Notes under the pieces: generated by a model
Told to the model about the DNA's origin: nothing
The model's input: the letters and a program-made list of their open reading frames with translations, nothing else
Databases searched by the model: none
Position numbers and translations under genes: made by a program
Assembly: GCA_019400425.1 (NCBI GenBank)
Contig: JAFREE010000069.1
Span: forward strand, 1-64,000
From: Hymenochaete sp. R1
Lineage: Eukaryota > Basidiomycota > Agaricomycetes > Hymenochaetales > Hymenochaetaceae
Direction of reading: 5' to 3'
DNA: 64,000 nucleotides
Part shown: positions 23,628 to 34,795 of the stretch, piece after piece
Position numbering within the stretch: the first letter of the stretch is position 1
Layout: each line of letters begins with the position of its first letter

Positions 23628-24910
23628 TCAGTCGTTCGTTGAAGGTCGTGCGAAAGAAGATTCAAAAGCGTACATGCGTGCCCCCTGGCGAATAAAAAGC
23701 TGGGTGAGTTGGGTCGGCGCTGCGATAAAAGCAGATGCATCAAAAATGGATCTACGCTGTAAACATGATGAAATATTAGACGCACGAGGAGCAGCGTAGT
23801 TAGTTTGCGAGACCACTGAAAATAATCAATAAGATCTTCGCTCCAGAATGAGGATGAGTAAATGGCCAATTACCTTCAAAGACCTGCGTGAGGACGGACG
23901 TGAGGATGTTTCCTCTTCCACTGCCACTCACAGATCCAGACCCACCGATCCTTCAGAATCAAAGCAAAAAAAGAAGCGAGCGGCATAAAAGAGTCAGCAT
24001 TTTCATGACCTTGGCGTTTCCAATGCGATGAGATATAAATAAGGTACACGTACCCTGGGAGGCGTACTAATGAAATACAGAGCGAATATCGGCCGCGCTG
24101 ACGGACGCTGACATCCGGAAAAATGAAGTAAGGTGCGACTCGACCGCGGAGATTCCGCAGTACTTGTGCTGAAGATACGAGGGTCCCGTACAGAAGGTGT
24201 TGAGACGGGGCACCAGGCTGCCCGCCATCGAGTGGACGCCCACTCTCCGAGCATAAGGAAAGGTGAGCAATCAGAAAAGGCAACTCGGTATTTCTAACCG
24301 AGCGCGTTTCATGATATTAGGCTGAGCATATGGCATGAAACCATGGCATGGACGCGAGACAAACTTACGGGTCAATAGGCGATCCGGTGTGATCACGTAT
24401 CGTCAGCTTGACAATCGGCGCCGGCGCAAGAGGAAGTCGCGAGAGCATAGCGGGACCAAATTCGGCAGTTCGCTCAGGGTGCTGCTCAACCTCCAGTTGG
24501 TAGGTTCTATTGATTTAAACTTTGGCAATAAGCTTCCGATTAAAAAAGAGAAAATGAAGTGTTTCAGACCTTCCTCTGGTATCGGGCGGAGTGCCATGAA
24601 TAGCAAATGTTGGAGATGCAACCCGTCCAGGCCCGAGACCTGACGGCAAAGGATTGATTGAACGCTCTCTCCCCGAACTTGAGCCTGGCACGTAAGTTGA
24701 CGAAACACGTTGGCGGACATAGTCACGCGGAGGAGCTCCAGAACTACTCGAACCACTAATTGAAGAGGTTCGCGGACGCGTCTCCTGGCCTGCCAGAAAA
24801 CGAATTGCGAGCCTTTCGCGTCCCGTTGGAGGCGGATTGTTCATGTCTTCTGGATCATAACGAGGGTGAGGAGACTGAGGGCCGGGAGTTGAGCGGCGAG
24901 ACCCTTTCAT
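23628..24910 (-). CDS. Velvet domain transcriptional regulator
   Basis: Velvet proteins are fungal nuclear regulators with an NF-kappaB-like DNA-binding fold. They link development with secondary metabolism. About six exons give near 300 residues. The N-terminal 110 residues are Pro/Ser/Arg-rich. The velvet domain then reads YQLEVEQHPERTAEFG, AMLSRLPLAPAPIVKL, TELPFLIAHLSLCSE, GAPSQHLLYGTLVSSAQVL, YFIFPDVSVRQRGRYSL, then ILTSVLTQVFEV, and closes with LTQLFIRQGARMYAFESSF near the C-terminus. Splice junctions are canonical and frame-preserving, including the one between IDP and NTELPF. Whether it is closest to VelB, VosA or another branch cannot be decided by eye. The exon with ILTSVLTQVFEV is preceded by a Gly/Ser-rich join that may be slightly mis-spliced. 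Confidence 0.9.
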
Positions 24911-25798
24911 CCGAGGCAAGGCCACTCGGACAAGTTTTGAGTGCAAGGGAGATGAGGGGGAGGGGAAAGAAGATGTAGGATTTTTTTCATGGAGGCTCTG
25001 CAAACTGGTTTAAATATACGATCTGCTCGGGTGGATAATGGCCACTTGAAACAATGGAGAAAGAAAGGTGACGCACATAAAATTTCCAGATGCAGAGCCG
25101 CCGCGAGAGTGACCGCAGCGGCAGCGGCAATGGCACAGCGACCAATATTAAGCGCGTGCAAGTTTCGGAGGAGGAAGGATCGGCGATCTCGCAGATGCAT
25201 TGGCGACCGACGCGGAGTCGGATGCGGCCTCTGCGTCGCGATGTGCTGAAACGGGGGGCAAGCTTCATTTTTTTCTGCTTTTCTCCTGGAGAAGCGAGCA
25301 CCAGGGCGAAGAGGCTGTAATTTTATACCCATTCGCTCGGGGGTCTTTAGCGATTTCGAGCAATCTGAGCACCGTTTTGGGGCAAGAATCAGCAATTATT
25401 CATGAGCCTTGCGCAGAGTTCAAATGCATCCGGCATAATAGACATCTGGAACACCGATTCTCTGGGACGGGGAAATGGAAGAGTGAGTCGAAAAAAGTAA
25501 CCAGTCCTATCCACACGGGCACGGCGTCTCGCGCGACCGAATCGGCCAAGTATCCAGAGATCTTTATCTGCTGGTCAGATGAAGGGATATGCGAGATGCG
25601 ATTTGCGTGATCTCTTCAGAGCCATCAATTTCTGATATCTCAACATTTCTTTTGCCCTTTTCCTGGGGTCATTAAGAAGTGTAAACGATGAAGCAATGGT
25701 GTGGAAGTCGGAGCTGGATTGAATTCACGAGCTCTAAGCGATATGCCAATTAATGCCAATTATACAAGGTGTAGGATATACTCTCCAAAGCAATGATC
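24911..25798. other. Intergenic, upstream of the velvet gene
   Basis: This is about 890 bases between the velvet start and the TIM23 stop, both on the minus strand. It is likely the velvet promoter and long 5' untranslated region. Frames here are low-complexity and no gene was recognised. Confidence 0.5.
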
Positions 25799-26707
25799 TC
25801 AAACAGCTTTCTTGACATAGCTCCAGGCACCCGCGAGGCCTGCCATCAATGTCGCTGCTGTTGCGGCAGGTCGGACACCAGCTAAGAATGAAATACATGA
25901 GAAACGTGTCAAAAAATACTCGTATAGACATAAACATTCATTAACATAAACGAACCTGTGGACTTGTAGATCGCGCCGGAAAAGGCGCCAGCAGCCATGC
26001 TGCCAAAAACATCGTGTTTACCACGAATGCCGTCTATAGATGAATTAATTGCGTTATATGCGAGAGCTGCCACGGATGCAAAATGGAAACATGAGTCAAA
26101 TGAAGAATGAAGACAAAAAAGAGGGCTTGTACATACCCATAACTCCTGCAGAGTTGCCAATGAACGTTCCCCTTCTCGTTACAGAGTTGAGGATCGCGTT
26201 GAGCCGTAACCGCGTGTTCGAGGCCGCAATAGGACGCTTAGCACCCTCACGAATTCCCCACAATCCACCTATGGCAAGCCCTGATCAGAAGAATCAGTAC
26301 CGATGGAGGGAGAACAATAGAAGTCAATTGTCCCCGACAAGTCTGCCGAGAGATAAAGCAGACATGCAGAGGGCAGATGAGCTATGAATATGAAAGTACG
26401 GACCGCTCAAATATGTCGTTCCGGTCCCGTAACAAAGATCGTCACTCCAGCCTCGAGAGGGAAGAGCTGTGCTTGCCCCAGGAAGATCACTGATTTTTTC
26501 GTCATCTAATTGAAGATATTCGAGCTGATCTTTAATGCCAGCCATAGGATGCAGGCGAGAAGGGTCAAAGCCTCCCGTCAGTAAGTCAGAAGCTGTCATA
26601 GCCTCCTGCGGCGCCCCCGGTGCACCGCTGGCTGTTGAAAAGGGCGCAGACCGAAGGAAATCAGTAGCATTTTGCGACGACGAGCCTTGAGACTGTGAAG
26701 AGGACAT
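25799..26707 (-). CDS. TIM23: TIM23 inner-membrane presequence translocase subunit
   Basis: Tim23 forms the channel part of the mitochondrial inner-membrane complex that imports presequence proteins. The N-terminal hydrophilic region of about 120 residues (intermembrane-space side) includes LHPMAGIKDQLEYLQLDDEK and GWSDDLCYGTGTTYLSG, both conserved in the family. The four-helix Tim17/22/23 domain follows through short exons: LAIGGLWGIREGAKRP, LRLNAILNSVTRRGTFIGNS, MALAYNAINSSIDGIRGKHD, FGSMAAGAFSGAIYKST and GVRPAATAATLMAGLAGAWS. It ends in YVKKAV and a stop. Start and stop are clear. It is divergent from the mitochondrial TPR gene, with 279 bases between start codons. Confidence 0.95.
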
Positions 26708-26986
26708 GACGAGCAGGTAGGGCGACGAAAATGAGAGAAAGTAAGCCGGAGGTGAACATGGGCTTTCTGTGACGGCTTGTCACGCTTTGAACCACTTGAA
26801 TTTGCTTATGTCATAATAATCGTGACGTTAGCCTTTTATGCTACGAACATTCTTATGTAATAGTAGTGTTGCCAACGTCATAGAGCGTGATGGGTCTTTT
26901 TTTTGAGTAGCCAACTTGACTTCAAACTAAACCTCTTCTCACTATTTACCTCCGCTCATCCTGCTCTCCCGTATAGATTCTTGATA
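26708..26986. promoter_or_regulatory. Divergent promoter between TIM23 and the TPR gene
   Basis: The 279-base space between two outward-reading genes holds TGACGTT at 26823-26829 and its reverse complement AACGTCA at 26874-26880. They form a 7-base inverted pair about 44 bases apart, and the core resembles CRE-type bZIP sites. Both flanking genes encode mitochondrial proteins, so shared control is plausible but inferred. Confidence 0.5.
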
Positions 26987-28109
26987 ATGAACTCTTCTCT
27001 CGCAGGTTGTCGTGCTCGTGCCCTCGTGTCTGCTGTTCGCCACGAAAGAGCAACAGTCCGCCTCACTCGGTGGGCAAAACGTCTGCATTCTACTAGTCTG
27101 ACACCTGCCACAACCGTGTCGGTTTTCCGCGGCCATACAGGCCTCTCCTCCTTCTCGAATCCAGCAAATGCTTCCTCTAAACGTAAGTATTCACTTCCAT
27201 CCCTTCTTTGCCATGCTGTTTGATTGTTTATGCTGTTTTTAGGGAATGCCACATCGACTACCCCACATTCTACCGCGCTAGATCCAGCAGAGTTGGAAGC
27301 AAATGCGTGCCTCGAAGAGGGCACTCAAAAACTCGAGGATGGCGACGTTGAGGGTGCGAAAGCCTTATATCAGCGCTCTGTAAGGATCAAAAGAGATGCT
27401 GGTGCCTTGTTCAACTTGGGCGTCACACATTACCATCTCAGTCAGTGTCGCAATGCTATGAGTCGTGTTGGTCTCCTACTAACGCCGAAAAGAGGAGTTC
27501 GATGAGGCTATCAAAGCATGGGAGGAATCAATTGAGCTTCAACCTTCGAGTCCGGACACTCATACGAGTATGTCATCTACATCGTAGTCATCCGAGCGCT
27601 ATGAGAGACTTAGCTTGACTTACCCAAAGACCTTGCGAGTGCATATATAATCTCGCATGTCTCTCGCCCGGATCTTGCATTGCACCATCTCCGGTAATTA
27701 GGCCCGAATTCTTTTCTCAAGGCTCCGAAAGCTAAAAATAATTCCAGTATCGCTTCATCACTCGCACCAGAAGATCCCGAAATAGCTTTTAACCTCGCGG
27801 CGGTTTTGGAAGCTTGTAAGTCTAATTTTTGGGTTATTGTGTTACTTATATGTCTGACAAATGTATCCTGTTTTCCATTGCTATCGAAATTTGGGATTTA
27901 GGCGGGCGGTTGGAGGAATCTCTCACACAGTACAAACGCAGTAAGGCAAATGGGGTGGACAGGGCCGACGTCCACATTCGAAATGTGAAGAACACCTCAC
28001 TTTAAGAAGCGCATTGACTGATTTTAATATCGTCTCACAGGTGAGCGCGAAGCTGCTCGGACAGCAGATTAAAGTAGCCAGGGAGAACAACGAGTCAGCC
28101 CCGAAATGA
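26987..28109 (+). CDS. Mitochondrial TPR-repeat protein
   Basis: Six or seven exons give about 215 residues. The N-terminus is rich in Arg, Ser and Ala without early acidic residues (MNSSLAGCRARALVSAVRHE, then WAKRLHSTS), which fits a mitochondrial presequence. The rest reads as tetratricopeptide helices: ANACLEEGTQKLEDGDVEGA, GALFNLGVTHYHL, EFDEAIKAWEESIELQPSSP, NLASAYIISHVSRPDLALHH, PEIAFNLAAVLEACGRLEES and LTQYKRSKANGVDRA. It ends in VARENNESAPK. Exon joins are frame-preserving, although one intron near 27442 rests on a weak acceptor. TPR folds bind partner proteins; a role in import or complex assembly is a guess from its location and its TIM23 neighbour. Confidence 0.85.
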
Positions 28110-28691
28110 ATTTCGCATACGAACGACGCCATATGAAGTTTATTATTCCCTCCCAACCTTCCTGTAATCTAACTCGTTTCTGACTCACAAAAGAACATTT
28201 AGTTTCTGAAATTTGCTTAATATCAAAATTTGACGATTCCTATAATATGTTCAATGCAAATGTAATACAAGACAAGCAAGATTGAACTATCCATCCTTGA
28301 CTCTCTTTTAGGTCTGATACACTATTAACTGACTCTTGAGAAGCTTCGAGTGGTAATAGCCGAATACTAGTGTCGACAATTTTTCAAACAGGACCCTAAT
28401 CATGAAAGACGTGTAAAGTCAGAAGATCACTTCGTTTCCAAGATCCCACAGTGGAAAAGACGTTCTTTCTGTTCAATCAGAATGAATCTTGAATATCTAG
28501 ACGAACGGCGAATACCGATGAAAAATCATAGAGCCCGTCGGTCTGCTCCCATGGAGCTTCTCATCAGCCGGTCACCTTAGATACCGAGACGGAGAAGTGC
28601 AAAGAAGCAAGCTCTGATACTCACAAAATATTAACAAAATTGAAACCCCAGACAAACGGAATAAATGACTGAATGGTATCCGTGAAGTGCG
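28110..28691. other. Convergent 3' intergenic region
   Basis: This lies between the 3' ends of the TPR gene and the P-loop kinase gene. It is AT-rich around 28200-28290 and 28620-28660, with several AATAAA-like signals expected for polyadenylation. No gene was seen. Confidence 0.5.
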
Positions 28692-29979
28692 TCATTCCGC
28701 ACGTCTCCAATTCGCAGAATCTGGGCCGTCGCTACTGCGCGGCGTCAAGGATTGTAAGGAGCCCGATCCACCGGCCTCATGAGTACTGAACCGAGGTGCG
28801 GATTGCGAGGGCGTCGGCTTTGAACCCCCACGAGGACGAGTCGGAGAGTTTGATGCGATGGATACGCTTCCTTGACCGCGCGAATGGAATCCTCCTCTGC
28901 CCCGACCATTGAAAGCCAAGTCTGCGACGCCTCTTCGTCGTCCAAACCCTGGTCTGTCCCTGTACGGGTATCCACGTGTCTCGTGTGGTGGGCCTCCAAC
29001 TTCGCCTGATCCTTTCCAGTGGTTCCTCCCTCCGGTTGGGCGGAGATACTCTCGAATACTACGTTGTGGGGCAAGCACCGGAGAGGATGCTACTCGCATG
29101 AGGATGGTCTGGAGCTCGCTGGCTGTGTATTCAAATGATTGCGATGCGATGTCAAGGTGGAATATGCGTTCAAGACGCTCGTCGGCTAAAGGCAAGACGA
29201 GCGCGCGACGGAGGCGGTCCAGAATATCCATTGCATCATTCGCGGAATGAATTGTCGGGTGGTCAACACCTAAATCCAGGTGGGGAGCACTCAGATTGAG
29301 TAGCCTACTTTCTTATATTCCCCAACGTACGGTATTGGAGTCTTTCCCGACATATCTGAGAACAAGAGAACCATGTTAGAACCAAGATGGTCATCGTGTT
29401 GCGGATGCTCACATCCAACGGCGTATCAACTTCACATAGATTTCGTTAGCGACGTCCAATCTAGAGCAGCAACACAGAATGAAACGATATCGGCAATGGA
29501 GTGGCTCACAAACGATACACCACGTTTTTGTCCCGGGAAACTCCCGTGCAATCTTGATCCAGTGCATTCTCTGACTAGACGGTTGTGAAGTCCCATAAGC
29601 GCTCGTAACCTTCCGAATAACTCACTCGGAATCAAAATTGGTGCGGTCTATCACTACCGACAGTCCCTCTCTCAGACTTTTCCTAGCGAGTCTCTCAACG
29701 CTTCCGCGATTACCAAGGTCGTCCTGGTTGCATCTTCGAAATTGAGGGATATGAGTTTCCAGAGCTTGGGCGAACGTTGACTAAACGAGGAAGTGGTGCA
29801 TGTTATTTTCCGGTTGAAACATGGCAACTGGAAAGAAGAACGTCTACCTTCCCCGATCCAATAAGCCCGACAAGAACGAGTACAATTTGACCTTGCACAA
29901 TCTGCTCGGACTCTGCTTCCGCTTCTGCATCCGTTGTGGCTATCTTCAGTTTGGAAACAAGTCGAAGTTCCGAGCCCAT
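28692..29979 (-). CDS. P-loop polynucleotide-kinase-like protein
   Basis: The sequence shows an AAA/zeta-type P-loop kinase fold of the polynucleotide kinase group. The Walker A motif VGLIGSGKSTFAQAL is split by an intron after GSGK. It is followed by RRCNQDDLGNRGSVERLARK and VVIDRTNFDSEQR, which are the nucleotide and substrate lid regions of PNKP-like kinases. HWIKIAREFPGTKTWCIVF, DTPLDICRERL and DHPTIHSANDAMDILDRL then complete the domain, in about 180 residues. After it come about 150 disordered residues rich in Arg-Gly (FGRRRGVADL, GRGRGGFHSRG), as in RNA-binding RGG tails. No HIT or phosphatase domain is present, unlike aprataxin fusions or animal PNKP. About six short introns were removed. 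The start at 29979 (MGSELRLVSKL) is the best in-frame Met, but an extra 5' exon is possible. Confidence 0.82.
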
Positions 29980-30980
29980 CGCAAAACTGGATGACTTTGT
30001 TGAGGCGGTCCAAAGCAGTCTGAAGTCGTTGGAGCGGTTTGAGTAACTGTTGTTGTTTGGGACTGGATTGAGACGGTAATGAGCTGCTCGACACCGGTGC
30101 TGGCTGTGGATGGGCAGAAGGAATATCAATGTGATTCAATGAAATGACATGAGTTGGGATTGATACTTACGGAAGACATTCCCATAATCACGTGAAGAAT
30201 CGAGAGTGGATTTAAGTAGCTTATGCTTAGCTATGCAAGTTCAATGGAGTAGTAATGTGAATGATCAATGAGTAAAGTACACAGAAAATAAACAATAGAC
30301 GCAAGCTGAGGGATAAAAGGGGATACGAAAGTAATAGAGATTAAACATGAAGGAGGGCAGGGCACACTGATGAAGAAAATAACGACGGACAAAGAGGGTC
30401 GAATGCCGTCGAGCTAGTAAATGTTGGACTATGACTTTGAGCCTATAGCTCCTCGAGCTTTTAAACATAGCGCGTCGTGACATCGAACTTTTACAACTAT
30501 ATCATAGAGCGTGATCATGCATTCTCGAGGGAAGAGAACATCATGAAACGTATTGCTCGCCTTGAGAGACGTGGGCACAATCCGCGTCTTCAAAACCGGT
30601 ATGAGTGAATCATAACGAAATGGGTAGTACTAGTATGTCCAATTAGCGAGCATTTATACTTCCATTTAAGCTCCGGCCATGTTTTTCGGCCAAGAAGCAC
30701 AGAGCAGACAGTAAGCATGCGTATGTGCTAGTGTTGGGCTGAAGCTGCTGAAGCCTTTAAGGCTTGCAGGTGGCTCCGAGTCCGACAGGCTATAAGATCT
30801 CAGATTATGTAAAAAAAAAAAGAGGCTTACACAAGATCTTGCTCGGCCAATCGTCGATGGTGTATTTCCTTTCTAAGGCCGAAGTTTCTCGGAGCGAGCC
30901 GGGGACACGCTAGCAACTACCTTTTCACCTCTACGCTCAACATCGCCGACCTCACTCTCTTTCCCCCTCTCTCCCTCAAA
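29980..30980. promoter_or_regulatory. Divergent region between the P-loop kinase and CYT1
   Basis: This 1-kb space separates outward-reading genes. The 35 bases before the CYT1 start are almost pure pyrimidine with CTCTTTCCCCCTCTCTCCCTC at their core, a common core-promoter feature of highly expressed basidiomycete genes. An A12 run lies near 30811-30822. No gene was recognised. Confidence 0.55.
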
Positions 30981-32336
30981 ATGTTGGCCAGGACGCCTGC
31001 TGCAGCTCTTTTTAAGGCTGCGTCGCTGACCACTGTAAGGCGCGCGACTAGCAAGTCGTTTGGAGCCTCTGCTGTAAGTTTTCCCCTTCCTACTGACGTT
31101 AGATTCCGGCGCGTATACTTATTTGCTCGAACCATCTCAGCGGCATGCCTCAACGACTTCTGGATCAACAGGTTCTACTGATGTGTGTCAAAGCTTCAAT
31201 GCGTCATTCCAAGATGCCGAATGACATCATTAACTCGGTCTTTAGGGCTTTTTGTCGTCACGAACTGCACTCGCGTCGGCGACCATCCTAAGTATTGGGT
31301 CGGTCGCCTGGTACACCCACCTTTACGGTTCTCTCCCGTTTATCGGCGAAGTTCATGCCTCATCACCTGCTGAGGATGGTCTTCACCCTGCAAATTGGCC
31401 ATTCTATCACAAGGGACTCCTCAACTCTTTTGACCATGCCAGGCAAGTCCAGCCAGGCTCTGACCTCACTTTTACTCATGACGTGGATTCTTTCAGCATT
31501 CGCCGAGGTTATCAAGTCTACCGCGAAGTATGCGCTGCCTGTCATTCGCTGGACCGTATTGCATGGAGAAACCTCGTTGGTGTCTCCCATTCCGTTGACG
31601 AAGTGAAGGCAATGGCAGAGGAAGTGGAGTACACCGATGGTCCGAACGATGCCGGTGAGATGTTCCAAAGGCCCGGAAAGCTATCCGACTACATGCCCGC
31701 ACCTTATCCCAACGAAGAAGCTGCCCGTGCAGGTAATGCTGGTGCTTTACCGCCGGACTTGAGCTTGATGGTAAAAGCCCGTCATGGCAACGTTGTTCGT
31801 GAACTTTTCTAATATCTGTGTCTGTGTCTTAGAGCTTATTGATTTTTGTTCCGTGCATAGGACTACATTTTCTCACTCCTTACTGGCTATGTAGACCCTC
31901 CGGCGGGCGTCAGGATTCTCGAGGGTCTCAATTATAACCCTTACTTCCCTGGTGGCGCTATAGCAATGGCACGTGTGCTCTTTGACGGCCTCGTTGAGTA
32001 CGAAGACGGTGCGTGTACCAATCTGAAAACACAATTGTCTCTGGTAGCTTATCTTAGCCTTAGGTACACCTGCCACAACGAGCCAGATGGCGAAGGACGT
32101 CGTGACTTTCTTGGCATGGGCAGCGGAGCCGGAGCATGACGAGAGAAAGCAATACGGGCTGAAGGCAGTTATATTACTGTCTGCCGTTACTGCAATCAGT
32201 CTGTATGTCAAGCGCTTCAAGTGGTCTCCTATCAAGGCGAGGAAAATTGGTATGCATTTTGCTATTCTTACTTGCCTTGCATTTGCTAACTACTTTACCA
32301 GTGTACAACCCTCCTGTAGACAAGAAGGGACACTAG
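30981..32336 (+). CDS. CYT1: Cytochrome c1, respiratory complex III
   Basis: Cytochrome c1 carries electrons from the Rieske protein to cytochrome c in mitochondrial complex III, anchored in the inner membrane with its heme on the outer face. The N-terminus [20 protein letters not shown] is a typical presequence. A second sorting helix ([17 protein letters not shown]) follows. The heme site is VCAACHSLD. Conserved blocks follow: [23 protein letters not shown]-like [54 protein letters not shown], and [20 protein letters not shown] with the methionine ligand region. The C-terminal anchor is [21 protein letters not shown], ending [10 protein letters not shown]. Five or six exons join in frame; the second ends TGSTD before GFLSSRTA. 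Confidence 0.96.
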
Positions 32337-32659
32337 AACTAGAATTCTGAGCATCGTACTGTATATGACATAGCTGGATGCTTCGCTAATATAATCATTT
32401 TTACTAAAAAAATAATATTTACGAACGAGCGAGAAAAGAATGAGATTGATATATACTTTTAATCATCGACTTAAGTTAAATTACGTGTTACCGTGAGAAT
32501 CGCTTGTCGAATTCAGACACGTCCCTAACTCTTACTGGTGAGTCGCTGTCGCTCACTCCTGGACAGCACAATCCCTTCCCATCCTCTATCCCGGCTGCGC
32601 AGTACGTGCACACAACATCCCATACATTCACATATCTCATCTAGGTATCGACTATCATA
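32337..32659. other. Short intergenic stretch
   Basis: AT-rich 3' flank of CYT1 with AATAATATTTACG near 32410 and the short promoter of the downstream Thp3-type gene. Nothing else was seen. Confidence 0.45.
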
Positions 32660-34441
32660 ATGTCTGAGAATTGGCCCCCACAACTGAAGTGAGCTTGATT
32701 CCGAGAGCCATTCCAGTCGCTGCTAGCTAACGATTGCTCAGGGACTGGGTCGCGAAATGCCTGGGCCAGACGTCCGAATCGAATAAGGAACAAGTGCAAG
32801 CAGAATTAAAGCAAGTTATAGGTGAAGCATACATGAAGAAGGCATTATGGACGACAGATTGGAACGGTGTCCAATTACAGAGGTGGTTTAATTGGCATTG
32901 TTTCCTCCTCTTGCCACCTTCGTTCATAGTGCCAATCCATATAGCTTACTCCCGAAACCGGCACCTCAGTTCAATCTCAAGCGCAAATCGTGAGCATTTA
33001 AGTTTTGCTCTGCTGCATACTTCGTCGCTAACAATTTTCTAGTGATGAGAGATCACCCTTAAACCACAAGAAGAAGAAACCCGTTGGCAAAACTGGGTCT
33101 ACATATGGTTCTCATGACTATAATGATGATGATGCATTGAGGAGACGAGCTCAACGTTTCGAACGGGAACATGAAATTGAGCGTCAAAAATCATCAAATG
33201 TCGGATATGGCTCACAGGTCACGCATAATCATTCCACCCTCTTACATCGCGTTCAAAACTCACGGTCTGCTTCACCTGCTACTTGGGGACGTATTGACGA
33301 GCCTGAAGATCGAGTGAGTGGATTGCAATTTTTATGTTCCTATGCTCAAGTATCATAGTCGATGGACTGGGAAAGCCTTACCATTGTTGGGACGTCGGAA
33401 GCGTTGTTCAAGGATTATTTAAGACTTACATCAGTACGTTCGTTTCTTCGCCACGCATGGTAACTCGCTCTTATTGGTGGTCATGAAGGAACCTGACCCA
33501 AAGGATATAAGACCGTTCCGCATTCTTGAGAAAACTTTGCATGAACTTAAGAAAAGATGGAAACAAGATAGCAACTATCCCTGGATCCGTAATCAATTCA
33601 AGAGCCTTCGACAGGATTTAACAGTGCGCTCTCTTGTATGGATAGGGAACAGATACTAATTGTCGCAGGTTCAAAGAATACGAAATGAATTTACGGTACA
33701 AACTTATGAAATCCACGCCCGGATAGCGCTCGAAGCAGTCAGTCGTGCTCTACATGTCAGATTTCACTTCTGACATCAGGCAGTCCGATATGGTTGAATA
33801 TAATCAATGTCAAGCTATGCTGAAGGATCTTTATGAAGCGGGTATTAACGGACGCAATAACGAATTTACAGCATATCGGATACTATTACTGCTGCACGGG
33901 AGGAACAGAAGTGGTAAATTGATATATTATTAATAAGTTGTCGCCTACTAATCTACGTTTGAAGAATTGAATCTTCTAGTAGGTAAGCTAACCAGCGAAC
34001 AGAAGGTAGATCCATCGATAAAGCACGCCATGGACGTACAAAGATCTATGTCGACAAATAATTACCATGCGTTCTTCGAATTATTTGCTGCTGCGCCGAA
34101 TATGGGTGCATACATTATGGATCATTTTCTAGATCGGGAGAGGGCGAGAGCGCTTCTGGTCATGTCAAAAGCGTGCGTACACCTTTATCTCCTGCTATAT
34201 TTATTTTCTAATAGCGCCTTTCAGGTATCAGCAAATGCCGCTCCCGTTCTTACAAGATGAACTTGCTTTCGATTCGGTGGCGACCGCGATAAAGTTTCTG
34301 AGCGCCCATCGTGCTGCAGTATTTCACAATTCAAATGTTGCTGACGATCACAAACTTCTCAACTGCAAAGCCGTGCAAGGTTCTCTGGCTGAAGTATTCG
34401 AGGAGAAGTATCGGAAGGCGACCATCAAAGGCGCTATTTGA
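32660..34441 (+). CDS. THP3: Sac3/GANP/Thp3-family protein (Thp3/LENG8-like)
   Basis: Thp3 in yeast acts with Csn12 in transcription elongation and mRNA maturation; the animal relative is LENG8. About ten exons give near 430 residues. The N-terminus reads MSENWPPQLKDWVAKCLGQT with VQAELKQVIGEAYMKKALWT, a short Thp3-type leader. A basic linker follows (NHKKKKPVGKTGSTYGSHDY). The Sac3/GANP domain starts at MDWESLTIVGTSEALFKDYL and EPDPKDIRPFRILEKTLHEL, continuing KQDSNYPWIRNQFKSLRQDL, VQTYEIHARIALEA, EYNQCQAMLKDLY, NEFTAYRILLLL, AMDVQRSMSTNNYHAFFELF and RARALLVMSKAYQQMPLPFL. It stops soon after AVFEEKY-like residues near 34440. Each junction was checked for frame. It converges with SEN2, with about 350 bases between stops. 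Confidence 0.9.
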
Positions 34442-34795
34442 CCTCGACGGCGTTCGACTTTCACCACCTGTCATAGATGCCTACGTTGGCAAAACAGCGG
34501 TATACATTCCTGTTCAGTATCTTTCTCGGGTATTTATGCTTTTTATCGCCCCTATTCGGTTGATCATGTTCATAGTGGTTGACCCTCCTGGAACTTCATT
34601 CTTCCTTTCGTCCCCTCTGCAAGTGTATCTTATGTACGCATCTACCTTCGGCATATTATGTTATGCCATTGCTATCATATTCTCATGTATCCTTCCCATT
34701 AATCAGTCTAAATATATGCAGATATGACCTCCAGTAAATTTCCTTTTGCCCGTCTGGGCGTTGTACTCGACGGCAACTTTTGATATTTGAGGCGT
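34442..34795. other. Convergent 3' intergenic region
   Basis: This lies between the stops of the Thp3-type and SEN2 genes. It probably holds both polyadenylation regions. An open frame covers part of it but has no family features and overlaps the 3' end of the Thp3-type gene in another frame. Confidence 0.5.
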
